From the NCBI RefSeq assembly GCF_014164585.1, contig NZ_JACJFM010000026.1, positions 1-64,000 on the forward strand: a DNA stretch of 64,000 bases. Direction: 5' to 3'. The translations under genes were made by a program, and so were the position numbers. Of this stretch, positions 8,570 to 17,490 are shown piece by piece; the stretch's first letter is position 1, and every line of letters starts with the position of its first letter. This DNA comes from Oceanospirillum sediminis (GTDB taxonomy: Bacteria > Pseudomonadota > Gammaproteobacteria > Pseudomonadales > Halomonadaceae). The notes beneath the pieces were generated by a model, which did no database searches, was not told the DNA's origin, and saw only the letters and a list, made by a program, of their open reading frames with translations.

Positions 8570-9868
8570 TTAATTGATATAGCCAAAGGCTTTTGGCAGG
8601 TAGAGCGCCAGAGGTGGCCAGTAGGTGGTGACCAGCATCACGGGTAGCGCTGCAAATGCCATAAAACCTAACGCCGGGCGCATGACCTGAGACATGCCGA
8701 CTTTACCAATACGGCAGGTCATAAACAGGATCGGTGCCATTGGCGGACTGTTACAGCCGATGACAACGCTGGTGCCGACAATCGCTGCAAAATGTACCGG
8801 GTCAACGCCAATGTTAACCATAACGGGTAACAGCAGAGGACTGATAATCGCGACAACACTGACATCATCCATGATCATACCCAGTAAGATCAGGAAAATA
8901 TTCACAACCAGCAGGATCAGTAATTTATCCTGGAACAGATCCATCAGTAACTCGGTCAGCTCCTGAGGCACGCGTTCAAAAGTAAAAATACGGCTGGCGA
9001 CGAAAGAAAATACCAGAATCACCATAATGACGCCGGTGGTCGCTGCAGCATCCACCAGACAGGCTATAATCTTTTTAAAATCCAGTTCACGATAGACAAA
9101 AAGGCCAACAGGAATCGCATAAGTCACTGCCACAGCGGCGGCTTCTGTGGGGGTGAATACCCCACCATAGATACCGCCCAGAATAATCACAGGTAGCATT
9201 AAAGCAGGAATCGCTTTCCAGCCATTGTCACCAATCGCCGTTACACGCTCCTGGAAAGTTAAGGTACGGGCTTCCGGGTCAGGGTTGTGACGCATTTTCA
9301 GCCAGTTGATAAAGCACAGAGTAATGATCAACAGAATGCCAGGACCTATGGTCGCCAGGAAGCAGGCTGCAACAGACTGACGGGTGACCACCGCATAAAG
9401 AATCATTGTAATACTGGGGGGAATCAGCAAACCCAGCAGAGACGAGATCCCCAATAGTGCACTGGTGTATTCCCGTGGATAACCGTGTTTTTCCATTGGG
9501 CCGATCATAATCGTACCGATAGAGGCTACAGCCGCTGAGGCTGTGCCTGAAATAGCACCAAAAACACCACAGGCCACTACCATTGATGAACCCATGCCAG
9601 TACGGGATTTACCTACCAACGCCTCAACAAAATGCACCAGGCGTGCAGCCATCCCACCGGATTGCATCAGGTAACCGGTCATCACAAACAAAGGCAGTGC
9701 AAGCAAAATAATGGAGTTAACAGACCAGAAGCCTGTCGTCATCAATGAAGATATGTCCACGTCGTACGCGAAAGACAAGATCATCGTCATAGCTGCAAAT
9801 GAGAATACAACAGGCACGCCAATCATCATCAGCACTACCACGGCAGCTATTGCTAATAAAGCTCCCAT
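8570..9868 (-). CDS. dctM: TRAP transporter large permease
   Basis: A 432-residue DctM-type protein with about twelve membrane helices. Family signatures are the N-terminal VPVVFSFAAMTMILSF, the region GAISGTASAAVASIGTIMIGPM (about residues 104-125), LLGLLIPPSITMILYA and a C-terminal VHFAAIVGTSVVIGCNSPPMAP. With the small subunit it forms the inner-membrane channel of a tripartite, ion-driven uptake system. It lies 30 bases downstream of dctQ and ends the dctP-dctQ-dctM operon. The substrate is likely linked to the adjacent oxidoreductase/aldehyde dehydrogenase/lyase genes, an inference from position. An organic acid or amino-acid derivative with a carboxylate is usual for the family. Confidence 0.92.
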   Translation of the reverse strand: MGALLAIAAVVVLMMIGVPVVFSFAAMTMILSFAYDVDISSLMTTGFWSVNSIILLALPLFVMTGYLMQSGGMAARLVHFVEALVGKSRTGMGSSMVVACGVFGAISGTASAAVASIGTIMIGPMEKHGYPREYTSALLGISSLLGLLIPPSITMILYAVVTRQSVAACFLATIGPGILLIITLCFINWLKMRHNPDPEARTLTFQERVTAIGDNGWKAIPALMLPVIILGGIYGGVFTPTEAAAVAVTYAIPVGLFVYRELDFKKIIACLVDAAATTGVIMVILVFSFVASRIFTFERVPQELTELLMDLFQDKLLILLVVNIFLILLGMIMDDVSVVAIISPLLLPVMVNIGVDPVHFAAIVGTSVVIGCNSPPMAPILFMTCRIGKVGMSQVMRPALGFMAFAALPVMLVTTYWPPLALYLPKAFGYIN

Positions 9869-9898
9869 AAAAAACTCCTATGAGAATTATCGTTATTA

Positions 9899-10408
9899 TC
9901 AGCCGTTTTCAGGCTCGCGGAAACTGATCAGATCTTCAAAAAAATCACGAATCAGATAGAAAATGAACAAGACGCTGGCAAAGAAAAGGCTGCCCTGAGA
10001 GAGATACCAGGGTAATTGAAAGACAGGGGTCGTCTGGCCTTTCTTGATGCCCCATAGCAGCAAATCATTGCTCCAGGTGGCAAACATAATCGCCATGAAC
10101 AAAGAGATGGACGTTGCCAGCAGACGCATAAAACCAATGACCCTGGCGTTACTACTGATGACCTGAACAAAGTCTGCGGTGAGGTGGGAACGGTCTCTGG
10201 AAGCCAGTACGGCACCCAGCATATACAGCCACATGGCCCCCATCAGCACCAGCTCTTCCAGGCCAAATACCGGCTCGTCCAATGCCCGGCTAAAGATGCC
10301 GTAGGAGAGCATAAAGGCGATGGCCAGACTGATAATGACAACCACAGGTTTGATCAAGGTGGCCAGGACTGTGTCGATTTTATGAATAATAGAAAGTATT
10401 GCGGACAT
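9899..10408 (-). CDS. dctQ: TRAP transporter small permease
   Basis: A 169-residue protein with four membrane helices, matching DctQ. IISLAIAFMLSYGIFSR (about residues 24-40) precedes EELVLMGAMWLYMLGAVLAS and HLTADFVQVI, the family's central conserved segments. It binds the DctM subunit and completes the membrane part of the TRAP importer. It is separated from dctP by a 99-base gap holding a hairpin with a T-tract, and from dctM by 30 bases. ATG at 10408 is a normal start. Nothing is missing compared with the family. Confidence 0.9.
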   Translation of the reverse strand: MSAILSIIHKIDTVLATLIKPVVVIISLAIAFMLSYGIFSRALDEPVFGLEELVLMGAMWLYMLGAVLASRDRSHLTADFVQVISSNARVIGFMRLLATSISLFMAIMFATWSNDLLLWGIKKGQTTPVFQLPWYLSQGSLFFASVLFIFYLIRDFFEDLISFREPENG

Positions 10409-10433
10409 GTTTGATTCCTGTAGTTAAGAAATG

Positions 10434-10465
10434 AAAAAAGTCAGCGGGGAAAACCCGCTAACTTT
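10434..10465 (-). terminator. Intercistronic terminator between dctP and dctQ
   Basis: Read on the minus strand, AAAGT-AGCGGG pairs across a short loop with one mismatch and is followed by a run of T (plus-strand A-run at 10434-10440). Its position just after the solute-binding gene suggests partial termination, giving more binding protein than membrane subunits. The stem is visible; the expression effect is inferred. Confidence 0.6.
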
Positions 10466-10507
10466 CATCCTTTAAGTGAGGCTTTCAACTTATTAGGAAT
10501 AAACGAT

Positions 10508-11539
10508 TTATTTTGGCACAGAGGCGTTTGCGCGAATCCTGGCCATTAGCTCAGCGCCCAGCTTCTCCTCAACCAGAGGCCAGACATCATTACGGACGCG
10601 TTTTACCCAGGCCTGCATTTCTGCTGTGGAAGGCTCTACATACTCCATGCCTGCTTTCTGGGCGGCCTTGATCCATTTTTCATCTTCGGCACGAGCATCT
10701 TTAAACTGTTGGTTGATCACCACTTGAGCGGCATCTGCAATGATCTTCTGATCTTCTGCATCCAGCTCATTCCAGGTGTCATTGTTCATCAGTAGGGCGT
10801 AAGAGGAGAAGTTATGCCTGGAGTGAACATAATAGTTCAGCTGATCACGGAAATACTCGTAATCCCAGTAAATAACATTACTGGAGTCGCCATCAACAAC
10901 ACCGGTTTGAATGGAGGTATATACCTCAGCCCAATCAATAGGCACCGCCTGGAAGCCCATAGCCTGAACCGTTTGTGGCAGTGGGAATACAGGTGCTGAG
11001 CGCACCTTCATACCTTGTGCGTTTTCATATGAGGTGGCGTATTTGCCTTTTGTCGCAATACCGCCAAAACCCTCAGGATAAGGGCCAAAGTATTTCAGAC
11101 CGATATCCGCATAAACAGGGCCAAGAATATTCTTCAGCCAGCCGTTCTCACCATAAGCTTTCAGAGCATCATCCCAACCCAGGGTCAGATAGGGAATATA
11201 GTTAACAGCCAAGCGCTCATCGTAGGATGTTTGAGGCCAGGTCACCATCATCTGGATGTTGCCTTTTACCAGCTGATCAAACATCTCCTGCTGACCACCC
11301 AGCTCTCCCTGATAGAAGATATTGACCTTCATGCGGCCATCGGATTTTTCTTTGATCAGGTTTGCCCACTGCTGCATGGACTTACCCTGTGCTGAATCAC
11401 GATCACCCGACTCCAGAGCAAGATTGAACTTGTACTTGTCATTGCTGGCAAGAGCATCCAGTGTTCCCGTTAGCGTAACAGCAGCGGAGACTGTGATAAC
11501 CTGAGTCGTTTTTAACAAGGTTTTAAGTGATAAATTCAT
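10508..11539 (-). CDS. dctP: TRAP transporter solute-binding protein
   Basis: A 343-residue periplasmic solute receptor of the DctP family. The N-terminal signal peptide ends near TLDALA (about residue 31). The mature part shows YKFNLALESGDRDS, GRMKVNIFYQGELGGQQEM and the central MKVRSAPVF, whose Arg is the residue that in this family contacts the substrate carboxylate. Next comes VDGDSSNVIYWDYEYF, where GVVDG is the usual family motif. It captures the substrate for the DctQM permease encoded downstream. It is the first gene of its transcription unit, after a 496-base gap that contains a terminator. The substrate cannot be read from sequence; context with amine-oxidising and aldehyde-oxidising enzymes suggests an amino-acid-like or amine-carboxylate compound. 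Confidence 0.9.
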   Translation of the reverse strand: MNLSLKTLLKTTQVITVSAAVTLTGTLDALASNDKYKFNLALESGDRDSAQGKSMQQWANLIKEKSDGRMKVNIFYQGELGGQQEMFDQLVKGNIQMMVTWPQTSYDERLAVNYIPYLTLGWDDALKAYGENGWLKNILGPVYADIGLKYFGPYPEGFGGIATKGKYATSYENAQGMKVRSAPVFPLPQTVQAMGFQAVPIDWAEVYTSIQTGVVDGDSSNVIYWDYEYFRDQLNYYVHSRHNFSSYALLMNNDTWNELDAEDQKIIADAAQVVINQQFKDARAEDEKWIKAAQKAGMEYVEPSTAEMQAWVKRVRNDVWPLVEEKLGAELMARIRANASVPK

Positions 11540-12035
11540 AATAATACCGGACTTGTTGTTCTAATTTTTATTTGTCGTAGAGATGCTTTGGACCTTAATA
11601 AAAAAGGGTTCAAAGTAACTCAACAGCGTACTTCTAGTATAAAAATGAAGTGAAAAAAACTTCCAATGATATAATTTATATACTTTCCATAACCCTGGGT
11701 TATCAACAGGCGATGACGCGCTTTCTGCCAGACAAAAAAAGACCAGCAATAGCTGGTCAAAATGCTAAACATTAACAACATTAAAAATAAAGGCACGATA
11801 CAAATAGATAACTCTTACATAAAATACGTGTTATTACCTCCTGATAAGTCATCATGAATGTTTTTCATATTAATTAACCCGATGTTTGTTTTATATGTTT
11901 TAAAAATCTACGGCGATAGATATTTCTGAATAAATAACTTATCTCTCTAGCCCGAGGTATAAATACCAAAAAACTTTTGTGCAGGTACTTAGTGATTGAT
12001 CCGTCTGATATATCACTGATAAATCGGGGTACAAC
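11540..12035. other. Long AT-rich gap between the oxidoreductase gene and dctP
   Basis: Both neighbours are on the minus strand, so this gap should hold the end of the oxidoreductase transcript and the dctP promoter. A minus-strand terminator lies at 11734-11758. A minus-strand TATACT (11641-11636) with TTGGAA upstream (11666-11661) is a possible dctP promoter, but the 19-base spacing is long. No coding region or RNA gene was recognised. Confidence 0.4.
11734..11758 (-). terminator. Rho-independent terminator upstream of dctP
   Basis: On the minus strand GACCAGC and GCTGGTC form a perfect 7-bp stem with a 4-base loop, followed by seven T (plus-strand A-run 11734-11740). It would stop transcription arriving from the oxidoreductase operon, so dctPQM is probably a separate unit. 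Confidence 0.75.
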
Positions 12036-13385
12036 CTAGAGTTCTATACCTGCCTGCCATTCTTTAATACGCATGGTCGAGTTCGCGCCTAGTGATAAGA
12101 AGGGTTCAGGAGGCAATCGGCGAGGAGGACTGTAGTCCATAAAGTCTCTTAGATGGTCTGAGTCTCCCAGCACCGCTAACTCTGCCGCCATCATTCCAGA
12201 TAACGTCCCTTTGACCGTACCTAAGCCATTCTGACAGCAAGCGGACCAGATCCCTGGTTCTAATTCGCCAAAGGCTGGGACTGAGTTCCAGGTCAGACAA
12301 AGACGCCCTCCCCAGCGGTATTCCATCTCAATACCTTCCAGCATAGGAAAACGGTTTTTAAACGAACGATCTTGTAGCCTCGCTGCCCGGCGCATATTAC
12401 CTGTACTGGCTTCGATAGACTGGTTAAGAGTTGCGTGGTTGCGTATCACAATACGATCGCCACTCCCCTGATAGTCTGAACATCGTCTTACCGTAGTACC
12501 CAGGGGATCAGCAGGCAGAATTCCCCAATCGGATGCACCGCCTAAACATTCAACTTCATCGGATGTGAGAGTCCTGGTCATCGAGGCGTAGGTAAAGACA
12601 TGCAGCAACTTTTTGGGATAGAAACCAAACGACTGTATATGTCCATTAACGGCCATAATGATGCCTTTGCAGTGCACTCGTCCTTTGGGCGTTGCCACGA
12701 CGTGGGGTTTACCGCGCTCAAGGGAGATAGCAGGGGAGTTCTCGAAGATACGGATCTTGTCACTGAGTCCCTTCGCCACCTCTCGAATAAAAGCCGCAGG
12801 CTGAATCATTACCGCGCCTGGTGTATACAAGCCATATTTATAGAATGAACTGCCTGTCCAGGCCTGCATCTGTTGAGCATCTTTTAACTGATAGCTTTCA
12901 CCCAGGTTTTCCAGATGCTTGCAGTAACTGTTGATATGGGCGATGCCCTTGTCTGACCCTGCAGCGGTCATTTTACCGCAAGGGGCAAATATTTTGCTGT
13001 CTAAGTTGTATTCATGGGCCATATCACGGGCAAAGTTGATCGCGGCCCTATTTAGTTGTATCTGTTTGATATCCTGCTCATGGGCACCTGCATAGGTTTC
13101 AGAGTTTAGCTCATGGGGCAGATCGATCATAAAACCGCTATTACGCCCTGATGGGCCATCGGCAAGACGACGGGCTTCCAGTACCACTATCTCCTCGCCT
13201 TGTGTCAGTTGCAGCAGCCTTTGAGCTGCAGAAAGGCCTGCAAATCCAGCTCCAATAATTAACCAGTCAGCGTGTATATCGCCTTCAAGCTCAGGATAGG
13301 TCGGTGCATTGGGCAGTATTGCATTCCATGCTGCAGGTCCTGGATCTTTGGGGAGGTGCTTAACATCTATTCGACTTTTGCTCAT
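12036..13385 (-). CDS. FAD-dependent amine/amino-acid oxidoreductase, PuuB-like
   Basis: A 449-residue DAO-family flavoprotein. After an N-terminal lead (NAILPNAPTYPELEGD, residues 21-36) typical of the gamma-glutamylputrescine oxidase (PuuB/OrdL) group comes the FAD-binding LIIGAGFAGLSAA, with Gly45, Gly47 and Gly50. VLEARRLADGPSGRNSGFM follows, where GRNSGF is characteristic of the group. A C-terminal segment MEYRWGGRLCLTWNSVPAFG completes the flavin site. It should oxidise a C-N bond of an amine or amino acid with FAD, releasing an imine/aldehyde. It is followed on the transcript by no close gene and preceded by the aldehyde dehydrogenase 92 bases upstream. The true substrate is not known; it need not be gamma-glutamylputrescine because no glutamylputrescine synthetase is present. 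Confidence 0.8.
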   Translation of the reverse strand: MSKSRIDVKHLPKDPGPAAWNAILPNAPTYPELEGDIHADWLIIGAGFAGLSAAQRLLQLTQGEEIVVLEARRLADGPSGRNSGFMIDLPHELNSETYAGAHEQDIKQIQLNRAAINFARDMAHEYNLDSKIFAPCGKMTAAGSDKGIAHINSYCKHLENLGESYQLKDAQQMQAWTGSSFYKYGLYTPGAVMIQPAAFIREVAKGLSDKIRIFENSPAISLERGKPHVVATPKGRVHCKGIIMAVNGHIQSFGFYPKKLLHVFTYASMTRTLTSDEVECLGGASDWGILPADPLGTTVRRCSDYQGSGDRIVIRNHATLNQSIEASTGNMRRAARLQDRSFKNRFPMLEGIEMEYRWGGRLCLTWNSVPAFGELEPGIWSACCQNGLGTVKGTLSGMMAAELAVLGDSDHLRDFMDYSPPRRLPPEPFLSLGANSTMRIKEWQAGIEL

Positions 13386-13412
13386 GGCATATTCCAGACC
13401 GGAAAGACCACC

Positions 13413-13448
13413 GGAAAGAGCCGAGAGCCGTGTAACTCAGCTCTTTCC
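13413..13448. repeat. Intercistronic inverted repeat between aldehyde dehydrogenase and oxidoreductase genes
   Basis: GGAAAGAGC (13413-13421) and GCTCTTTCC (13440-13448) form a perfect 9-bp stem. No T-tract follows, so it looks like an mRNA-processing or stabilising hairpin rather than a terminator. ACCGGAAAGA also occurs twice in direct orientation just before it. Confidence 0.5.
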
Positions 13449-13477
13449 AGCGGTCAAAAAGTTTCAGAGATAATCTA

Positions 13478-14995
13478 CTAATCGATACTGCCATCTACAG
13501 CATCATCGCTAAGATCAACCCAGATTGTTTTCAACTCTGTATATTGGTCATGAGCATGAATTGAGTTGTCCCTGCCGCCGAAGCCTGACTGCTTATAACC
13601 ACCAAATGGCGTGGTGATATCACCCTCACCAAAGCAGTTAACAGTGACCGTGCCTGCTTGTATCGCTTGCGCGGCCCGCAGTGCTTTCTTCGAGTTGGCG
13701 GTAAACACTGAGGCGGCCAATCCGTACTCGGTATCATTGGCAACTTGAATCGCCTCTTCATAGCTGGCTACAGTAATAACCGACAGGATAGGGCCAAAGA
13801 TCTCTTCGCGCGCCAGCTTGTCTTTATTACTCACGCCATCAAAAATCGTCGGCTGGATAAAGACACCGTCCATCGTCTCGCCTCCGAGCACCAATGGGTG
13901 TCCGGCTTCTTTACCGGCATCCAGATAGCTGGCAACCTTAGCAAAGTGACCAGAGTCAATCATGGCGCCCAGTTGGTTGGATGGGTCCAGAGGATTACCG
14001 GTTTTCCAGCTGCGGGCATGAACTTTGATACGCTCCATCAACGCATCTTTGATGCCTTCCTGGACTATCAGGCGAGAGCCAGCCGAGCAGTTTTCACCCA
14101 TATTCCAGAACGCGGCGGCACACACTTGCTCAGCCACTTTATCCAGGTCTTCTGCATCATCCAGTACGATACAGGGGTTTTTACCACCCAGCTCCAGCAC
14201 AACTTTTTTCAGATTGGAGTCAGCAGCGTAGCGCAGGAAACGACGGCCCGTATCTGTAGAGCCGGTAAAGGTCACCATATCAACGTCCATGTGACAGCCC
14301 AGAGGCTCGCCGACCTCACGGCCACTGCCGGTAACCATATTCAGTATGCCTTTTGGCAGACCGGCCTGAGCCGCCAGTTCAGCAATTTTCAAAGCTGTCA
14401 GCGTCGTTTGTGCGGCGGGTTTGATCACCATAGAACAGCCAGCAGCTAAAGCTGGGGCAATTTTCCATGCCAGCATCAACAGAGGGAAATTCCAGGGCAG
14501 GACAGCACCTACGACACCAATAGGCTCACGTACAATCATGGAAATCGCGTCTGGGCCAACCGGTGCAGTCTGGTCGTAGATTTTGTCGATGCTTTCCGCA
14601 TGCCAGGTCAGAGTGTGAACAAACTCCGGAATATCAATATTGACACAGTCTACAATCGGCTTACCGGAGTCCAGGCTTTCCAGTACAGCCAGTTCATCGC
14701 TGTTCTCTTCAATCAGGCGACATAGCTTCAGCAGTGTGGCTTTACGCTCACCTGGATGCAGACGGCTCCAGCGACCATCATCAAATGCTTCCCGTGCTTT
14801 TTGTACGGCAAAGTCAACGTCATCTTTATTGCACGCCGCAATATTAGCCAGTACTTCACCTGTGGCCGGGTTAGTGGTTTCAAATGTATTGCCGGTTACC
14901 GATGGACGAAAACTACCATCAATAAAGCTCATGGATGGTGGTGTCAGTGCTGCAGCAATGGCCTGGTATTCTTCAAGAGTTAACATATTTGACAT
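13478..14995 (-). CDS. NAD(P)-dependent aldehyde dehydrogenase, PuuC-like
   Basis: A 505-residue member of the aldehyde dehydrogenase superfamily. Visible are GVVGAVLPWNFPLLM (about 160-174), the cofactor-loop FTGSTDTG (243-250), the general base Glu268 in LELGG, and the nucleophile Cys303 in GENCSAGSR. The sequence is closest in feel to gamma-glutamyl-gamma-aminobutyraldehyde dehydrogenase and related amino-aldehyde or semialdehyde dehydrogenases. It should oxidise the aldehyde made by the neighbouring flavoprotein or lyase to an acid. The ATG at 14995 is chosen because GGGAG lies seven bases before it, although a GTG at 14998 overlaps the stop of the upstream lyase gene. The two genes are therefore translationally linked. 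Confidence 0.9.
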   Translation of the reverse strand: MSNMLTLEEYQAIAAALTPPSMSFIDGSFRPSVTGNTFETTNPATGEVLANIAACNKDDVDFAVQKAREAFDDGRWSRLHPGERKATLLKLCRLIEENSDELAVLESLDSGKPIVDCVNIDIPEFVHTLTWHAESIDKIYDQTAPVGPDAISMIVREPIGVVGAVLPWNFPLLMLAWKIAPALAAGCSMVIKPAAQTTLTALKIAELAAQAGLPKGILNMVTGSGREVGEPLGCHMDVDMVTFTGSTDTGRRFLRYAADSNLKKVVLELGGKNPCIVLDDAEDLDKVAEQVCAAAFWNMGENCSAGSRLIVQEGIKDALMERIKVHARSWKTGNPLDPSNQLGAMIDSGHFAKVASYLDAGKEAGHPLVLGGETMDGVFIQPTIFDGVSNKDKLAREEIFGPILSVITVASYEEAIQVANDTEYGLAASVFTANSKKALRAAQAIQAGTVTVNCFGEGDITTPFGGYKQSGFGGRDNSIHAHDQYTELKTIWVDLSDDAVDGSID

Positions 14996-14997
14996 CA

Positions 14998-15978
14998 CTA
15001 TTCTCCCGCCTCAACAACAAGCTTTTCGGCTTGTTCAATTCCACTGTTTAAACTGTCTGCCAACACACCACTGTTATCTTCAGCCAGAATGCTGGCGATG
15101 GTGATTTTCAGGTTTTTAACAACCTGAGCCATCGCGATTTTTTCTTCTTTATTCAAACCACGCAGAGGCTTACGCACTTCTCCTGCGTAGCGACCATCCA
15201 GTGTCACGCCATATTTAACGCTCTGAATAAATTTGCCGCCCTGCTCCAGCACGCGCATTAAAGGCATCATAGCGGACATAATTCGACGACCTTTACTGAA
15301 GTCGTTTGCCTGTACACAGGCCTGATACAGTGCAATGTGTTCTTTGGGCAGGAAGTTAGAACCGGCACAAACCCAGCTTTTAGCACCCCAGGCGAAGAAC
15401 TCCAGCGCCTGATCATCCATACCACAGGAGACCTGAATATGAGGGTAATCCCTGGCCAGCATGTGCAAGCGGTTAATATCACCAGAGCTTTCTTTAATAC
15501 CGCAGAAATTGGCTGAACTACCCACCCGGTCCAGGAACTCTTCTTCCATGTTGACGCCCATACGATCCGGGTAGTTGTACAGCATGATAGGCATGTTGGC
15601 GGCACGATCGATTGTCAGGGCGTGCAGCGCCAATTCCCGCTGGGTAGGCAGAGAATAAGGCGGTGTCGCAACCAGAAGCACATCGGCTTCGTGCTTAGCA
15701 CCATCTTCAGCCAGCTTGATAGACGCATCCGGGTCAATAGAGCCGGTACCAAAAATGATCTGTAGCTGATCACCACAAATCTGACGGGCAATCTTAAGCA
15801 GCTCTACACGCTCTTCATGGCTTTCCACATAGTATTCACCTGTGGTTCCGCCAATCATCAGACCGTGTACTCCGGATTCCAACAGGAATGTTACATGTGC
15901 TGCATAGGCATCAAAGTCAATGGAGTAATCTTCCCGGAAAGGTGTAATGACCGGGGTATATATTCCTTCGAAATGCAT
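14998..15978 (-). CDS. Dihydrodipicolinate synthase/N-acetylneuraminate lyase family enzyme
   Basis: A 326-residue (beta/alpha)8 enzyme of the DapA superfamily. The diagnostic residues are present: GGTTGE with Thr45 and Thr46, Tyr134 in YNYPDR, and the Schiff-base Lys162 in GIKESSGD. It is longer than DapA (about 292) and has a C-terminal helical extension. With the aldehyde dehydrogenase and flavoprotein it forms a degradative rather than a lysine-biosynthetic set. Comparable enzymes are the hydroxyproline-pathway deaminase and ketodeoxyglucarate dehydratase, both of which feed an aldehyde dehydrogenase. The ATG at 15978 has AAGGTGA seven bases upstream and is preferred over a start seven residues earlier. 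It is the first gene of the unit, facing the divergent LysR regulator. Confidence 0.85.
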   Translation of the reverse strand: MHFEGIYTPVITPFREDYSIDFDAYAAHVTFLLESGVHGLMIGGTTGEYYVESHEERVELLKIARQICGDQLQIIFGTGSIDPDASIKLAEDGAKHEADVLLVATPPYSLPTQRELALHALTIDRAANMPIMLYNYPDRMGVNMEEEFLDRVGSSANFCGIKESSGDINRLHMLARDYPHIQVSCGMDDQALEFFAWGAKSWVCAGSNFLPKEHIALYQACVQANDFSKGRRIMSAMMPLMRVLEQGGKFIQSVKYGVTLDGRYAGEVRKPLRGLNKEEKIAMAQVVKNLKITIASILAEDNSGVLADSLNSGIEQAEKLVVEAGE

Positions 15979-16356
15979 TCGAATCACCTTCGTTATCATT
16001 GTTTTAAATCGGAGTAAGGGCTTCTTGAAGCTGTATCCGAGCTTAACTAAATGTTAACGAGGCTAATATGATCCACAATCAACCTTTTTTTAATGCAAAG
16101 AATAACGTCAGGTTATCATCATCAGTTTAAAAATTAATAAATGCTTTGTCTGATCTCAGTTGCCCGGGCAATCCAGTAAGTTTTGCGTACACGCCATACT
16201 CACAGTTTATTTATAAAATATCTGAATAACCTTTTCCTTTGCGATAAGACTTATCGTAGGAGATATTGATTTTGTTGTTTAACTATCTTGACAGTAGGGC
16301 CTGCTATAGGCACGGTATATACTTTTACTCACTTTTTGATTGAATGCCTGACTGTT
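15979..16356. other. Divergent regulatory region of the lyase/dehydrogenase cluster
   Basis: This AT-rich region separates the DapA-like gene from its divergent LysR regulator. It holds a perfect palindrome at 16242-16256 (listed separately). Sequence at 16288-16293 reads TTGACA, which also creates a spurious upstream TTG start for the LysR gene. No other structure was recognised. Confidence 0.5.
16242..16256. promoter_or_regulatory. Candidate LysR operator
   Basis: CGATAAGACTTATCG is a perfect inverted repeat of 6-bp arms around 3 bases in the divergent promoter region, about 100 bases before the LysR start. LysR-type regulators usually bind T-N11-A-containing palindromes in such positions. 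It is a likely site for autoregulation and control of the lyase/dehydrogenase/oxidoreductase unit; binding is inferred. Confidence 0.55.
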
Positions 16357-17340
16357 ATGGTAAAAAATGCTGAACCAGATCAAATTCTTGTAAAAATGCC
16401 CTCTTTAAGAGCAGTAAAGTCTTTTGTCGCTGCAGCCAAGTATCAAAATTTTACCCGTGCAGCTGAAGCTCTATGTGTATCTCAGGCAGCCATAAGTCGT
16501 CAGATTCGTGAACTGGAAGCTTCTCTGGGCGTTAAGTTGTTTAAGCGTGCTGGTCGGGCTGTCGAATTGACTGAAGTCGGTTCTATCTTTTACGATGCGG
16601 TATACCTCTCTTTTGTCAATATTGCTCAGGCAGCCCAACGCATTGAAAACAGTCGAAAGATAAAACAAGAGTTGACTATTTGCTGTTCTCCGGCCTTTTC
16701 TGCTTTCTGGCTTTCAATCCGTTTACCCGTTTTTTTTGCATCCAATCCGGAAATAGATATCAATATTGTGACGACTAACAACTTTCTGAATATAGAAAAA
16801 GGTGTACATCCTGACGTCTTCATTAATAAAGCCTGTGATCCCAGGGATGGATATCACTCTATTCCGTTATTTTATGATCTGGTTTTTCCGGTGTGTTCTC
16901 CCTTGTTTCTCGAGCAGCACCCGGATATTAAAAGCCTGGAAGGACTGCAAAAATCTACACTACTAAACCTGAGCCCTTATGGACGCTCTCAGATTGCTGA
17001 ACATGTCGATTGGGGCGTTTGGTTCAATAGCCAGGGTATCGATTTGAATATGTCTGCTGACTATAAACGACATACTTTTAGCACTAACGACTATAACATG
17101 TTGATTCAGATGGCCCTGAATCATCAGGGGGTGAGTCTTGGCTGGCATCAGTTGGTAGCTCCAATGATTGAACAAGGTCAGCTTGTCAGGGTAGGAGATA
17201 TGGCGGTTCAATACAAAGAAAAGTTACACTATCTAACCTACTCTGAAAGTAATAAAAATAATAAAGCACTTGATACATTTAAAAGCTGGTTTTTTCAGAA
17301 TATTGTACAGGAGCCAACATCTGTTCTTAATATTGAATAG
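16357..17340 (+). CDS. LysR-family regulator, GcvA-like
   Basis: A LysR-type regulator of about 327 residues. The DNA-binding region PSLRAVKSFVAAAKYQNFTR, with ALCVSQAAISRQIRELEASL and VKLFKRAGRAVELTEVG following, is the GcvA-type pattern. The effector domain fills the rest of the protein. I start at the ATG at 16357; ATG 16396 is also possible, and a TTG at 16288 would add an unlikely N-terminus. None has a strong ribosome-binding site. It is divergent from the lyase/aldehyde dehydrogenase/flavoprotein genes and so is the probable substrate-responsive regulator of that pathway and perhaps of the TRAP transporter. GcvA relatives commonly control amino-acid degradation genes. Confidence 0.85.
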   Translation: MVKNAEPDQILVKMPSLRAVKSFVAAAKYQNFTRAAEALCVSQAAISRQIRELEASLGVKLFKRAGRAVELTEVGSIFYDAVYLSFVNIAQAAQRIENSRKIKQELTICCSPAFSAFWLSIRLPVFFASNPEIDINIVTTNNFLNIEKGVHPDVFINKACDPRDGYHSIPLFYDLVFPVCSPLFLEQHPDIKSLEGLQKSTLLNLSPYGRSQIAEHVDWGVWFNSQGIDLNMSADYKRHTFSTNDYNMLIQMALNHQGVSLGWHQLVAPMIEQGQLVRVGDMAVQYKEKLHYLTYSESNKNNKALDTFKSWFFQNIVQEPTSVLNIE

Positions 17341-17490
17341 GTAGCATATAGCAATACCAGATTGATTTTAATCAGCTGTAAATGCATGCCTGCTTTTGCT
17401 CTCACAATCCGGGATGATTGAAAGGTCTTTTATCCGGCAACCACCTGAGCATTACAGCGAAAACCAGGAACAAAATAGTCGTATATTCAA

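Noticed and set aside
10508-10540. TGGCAC...TTGCG resembling a sigma-54 promoter
   Set aside because: The GG to GC spacing is wrong and it lies inside the coding end of dctP.
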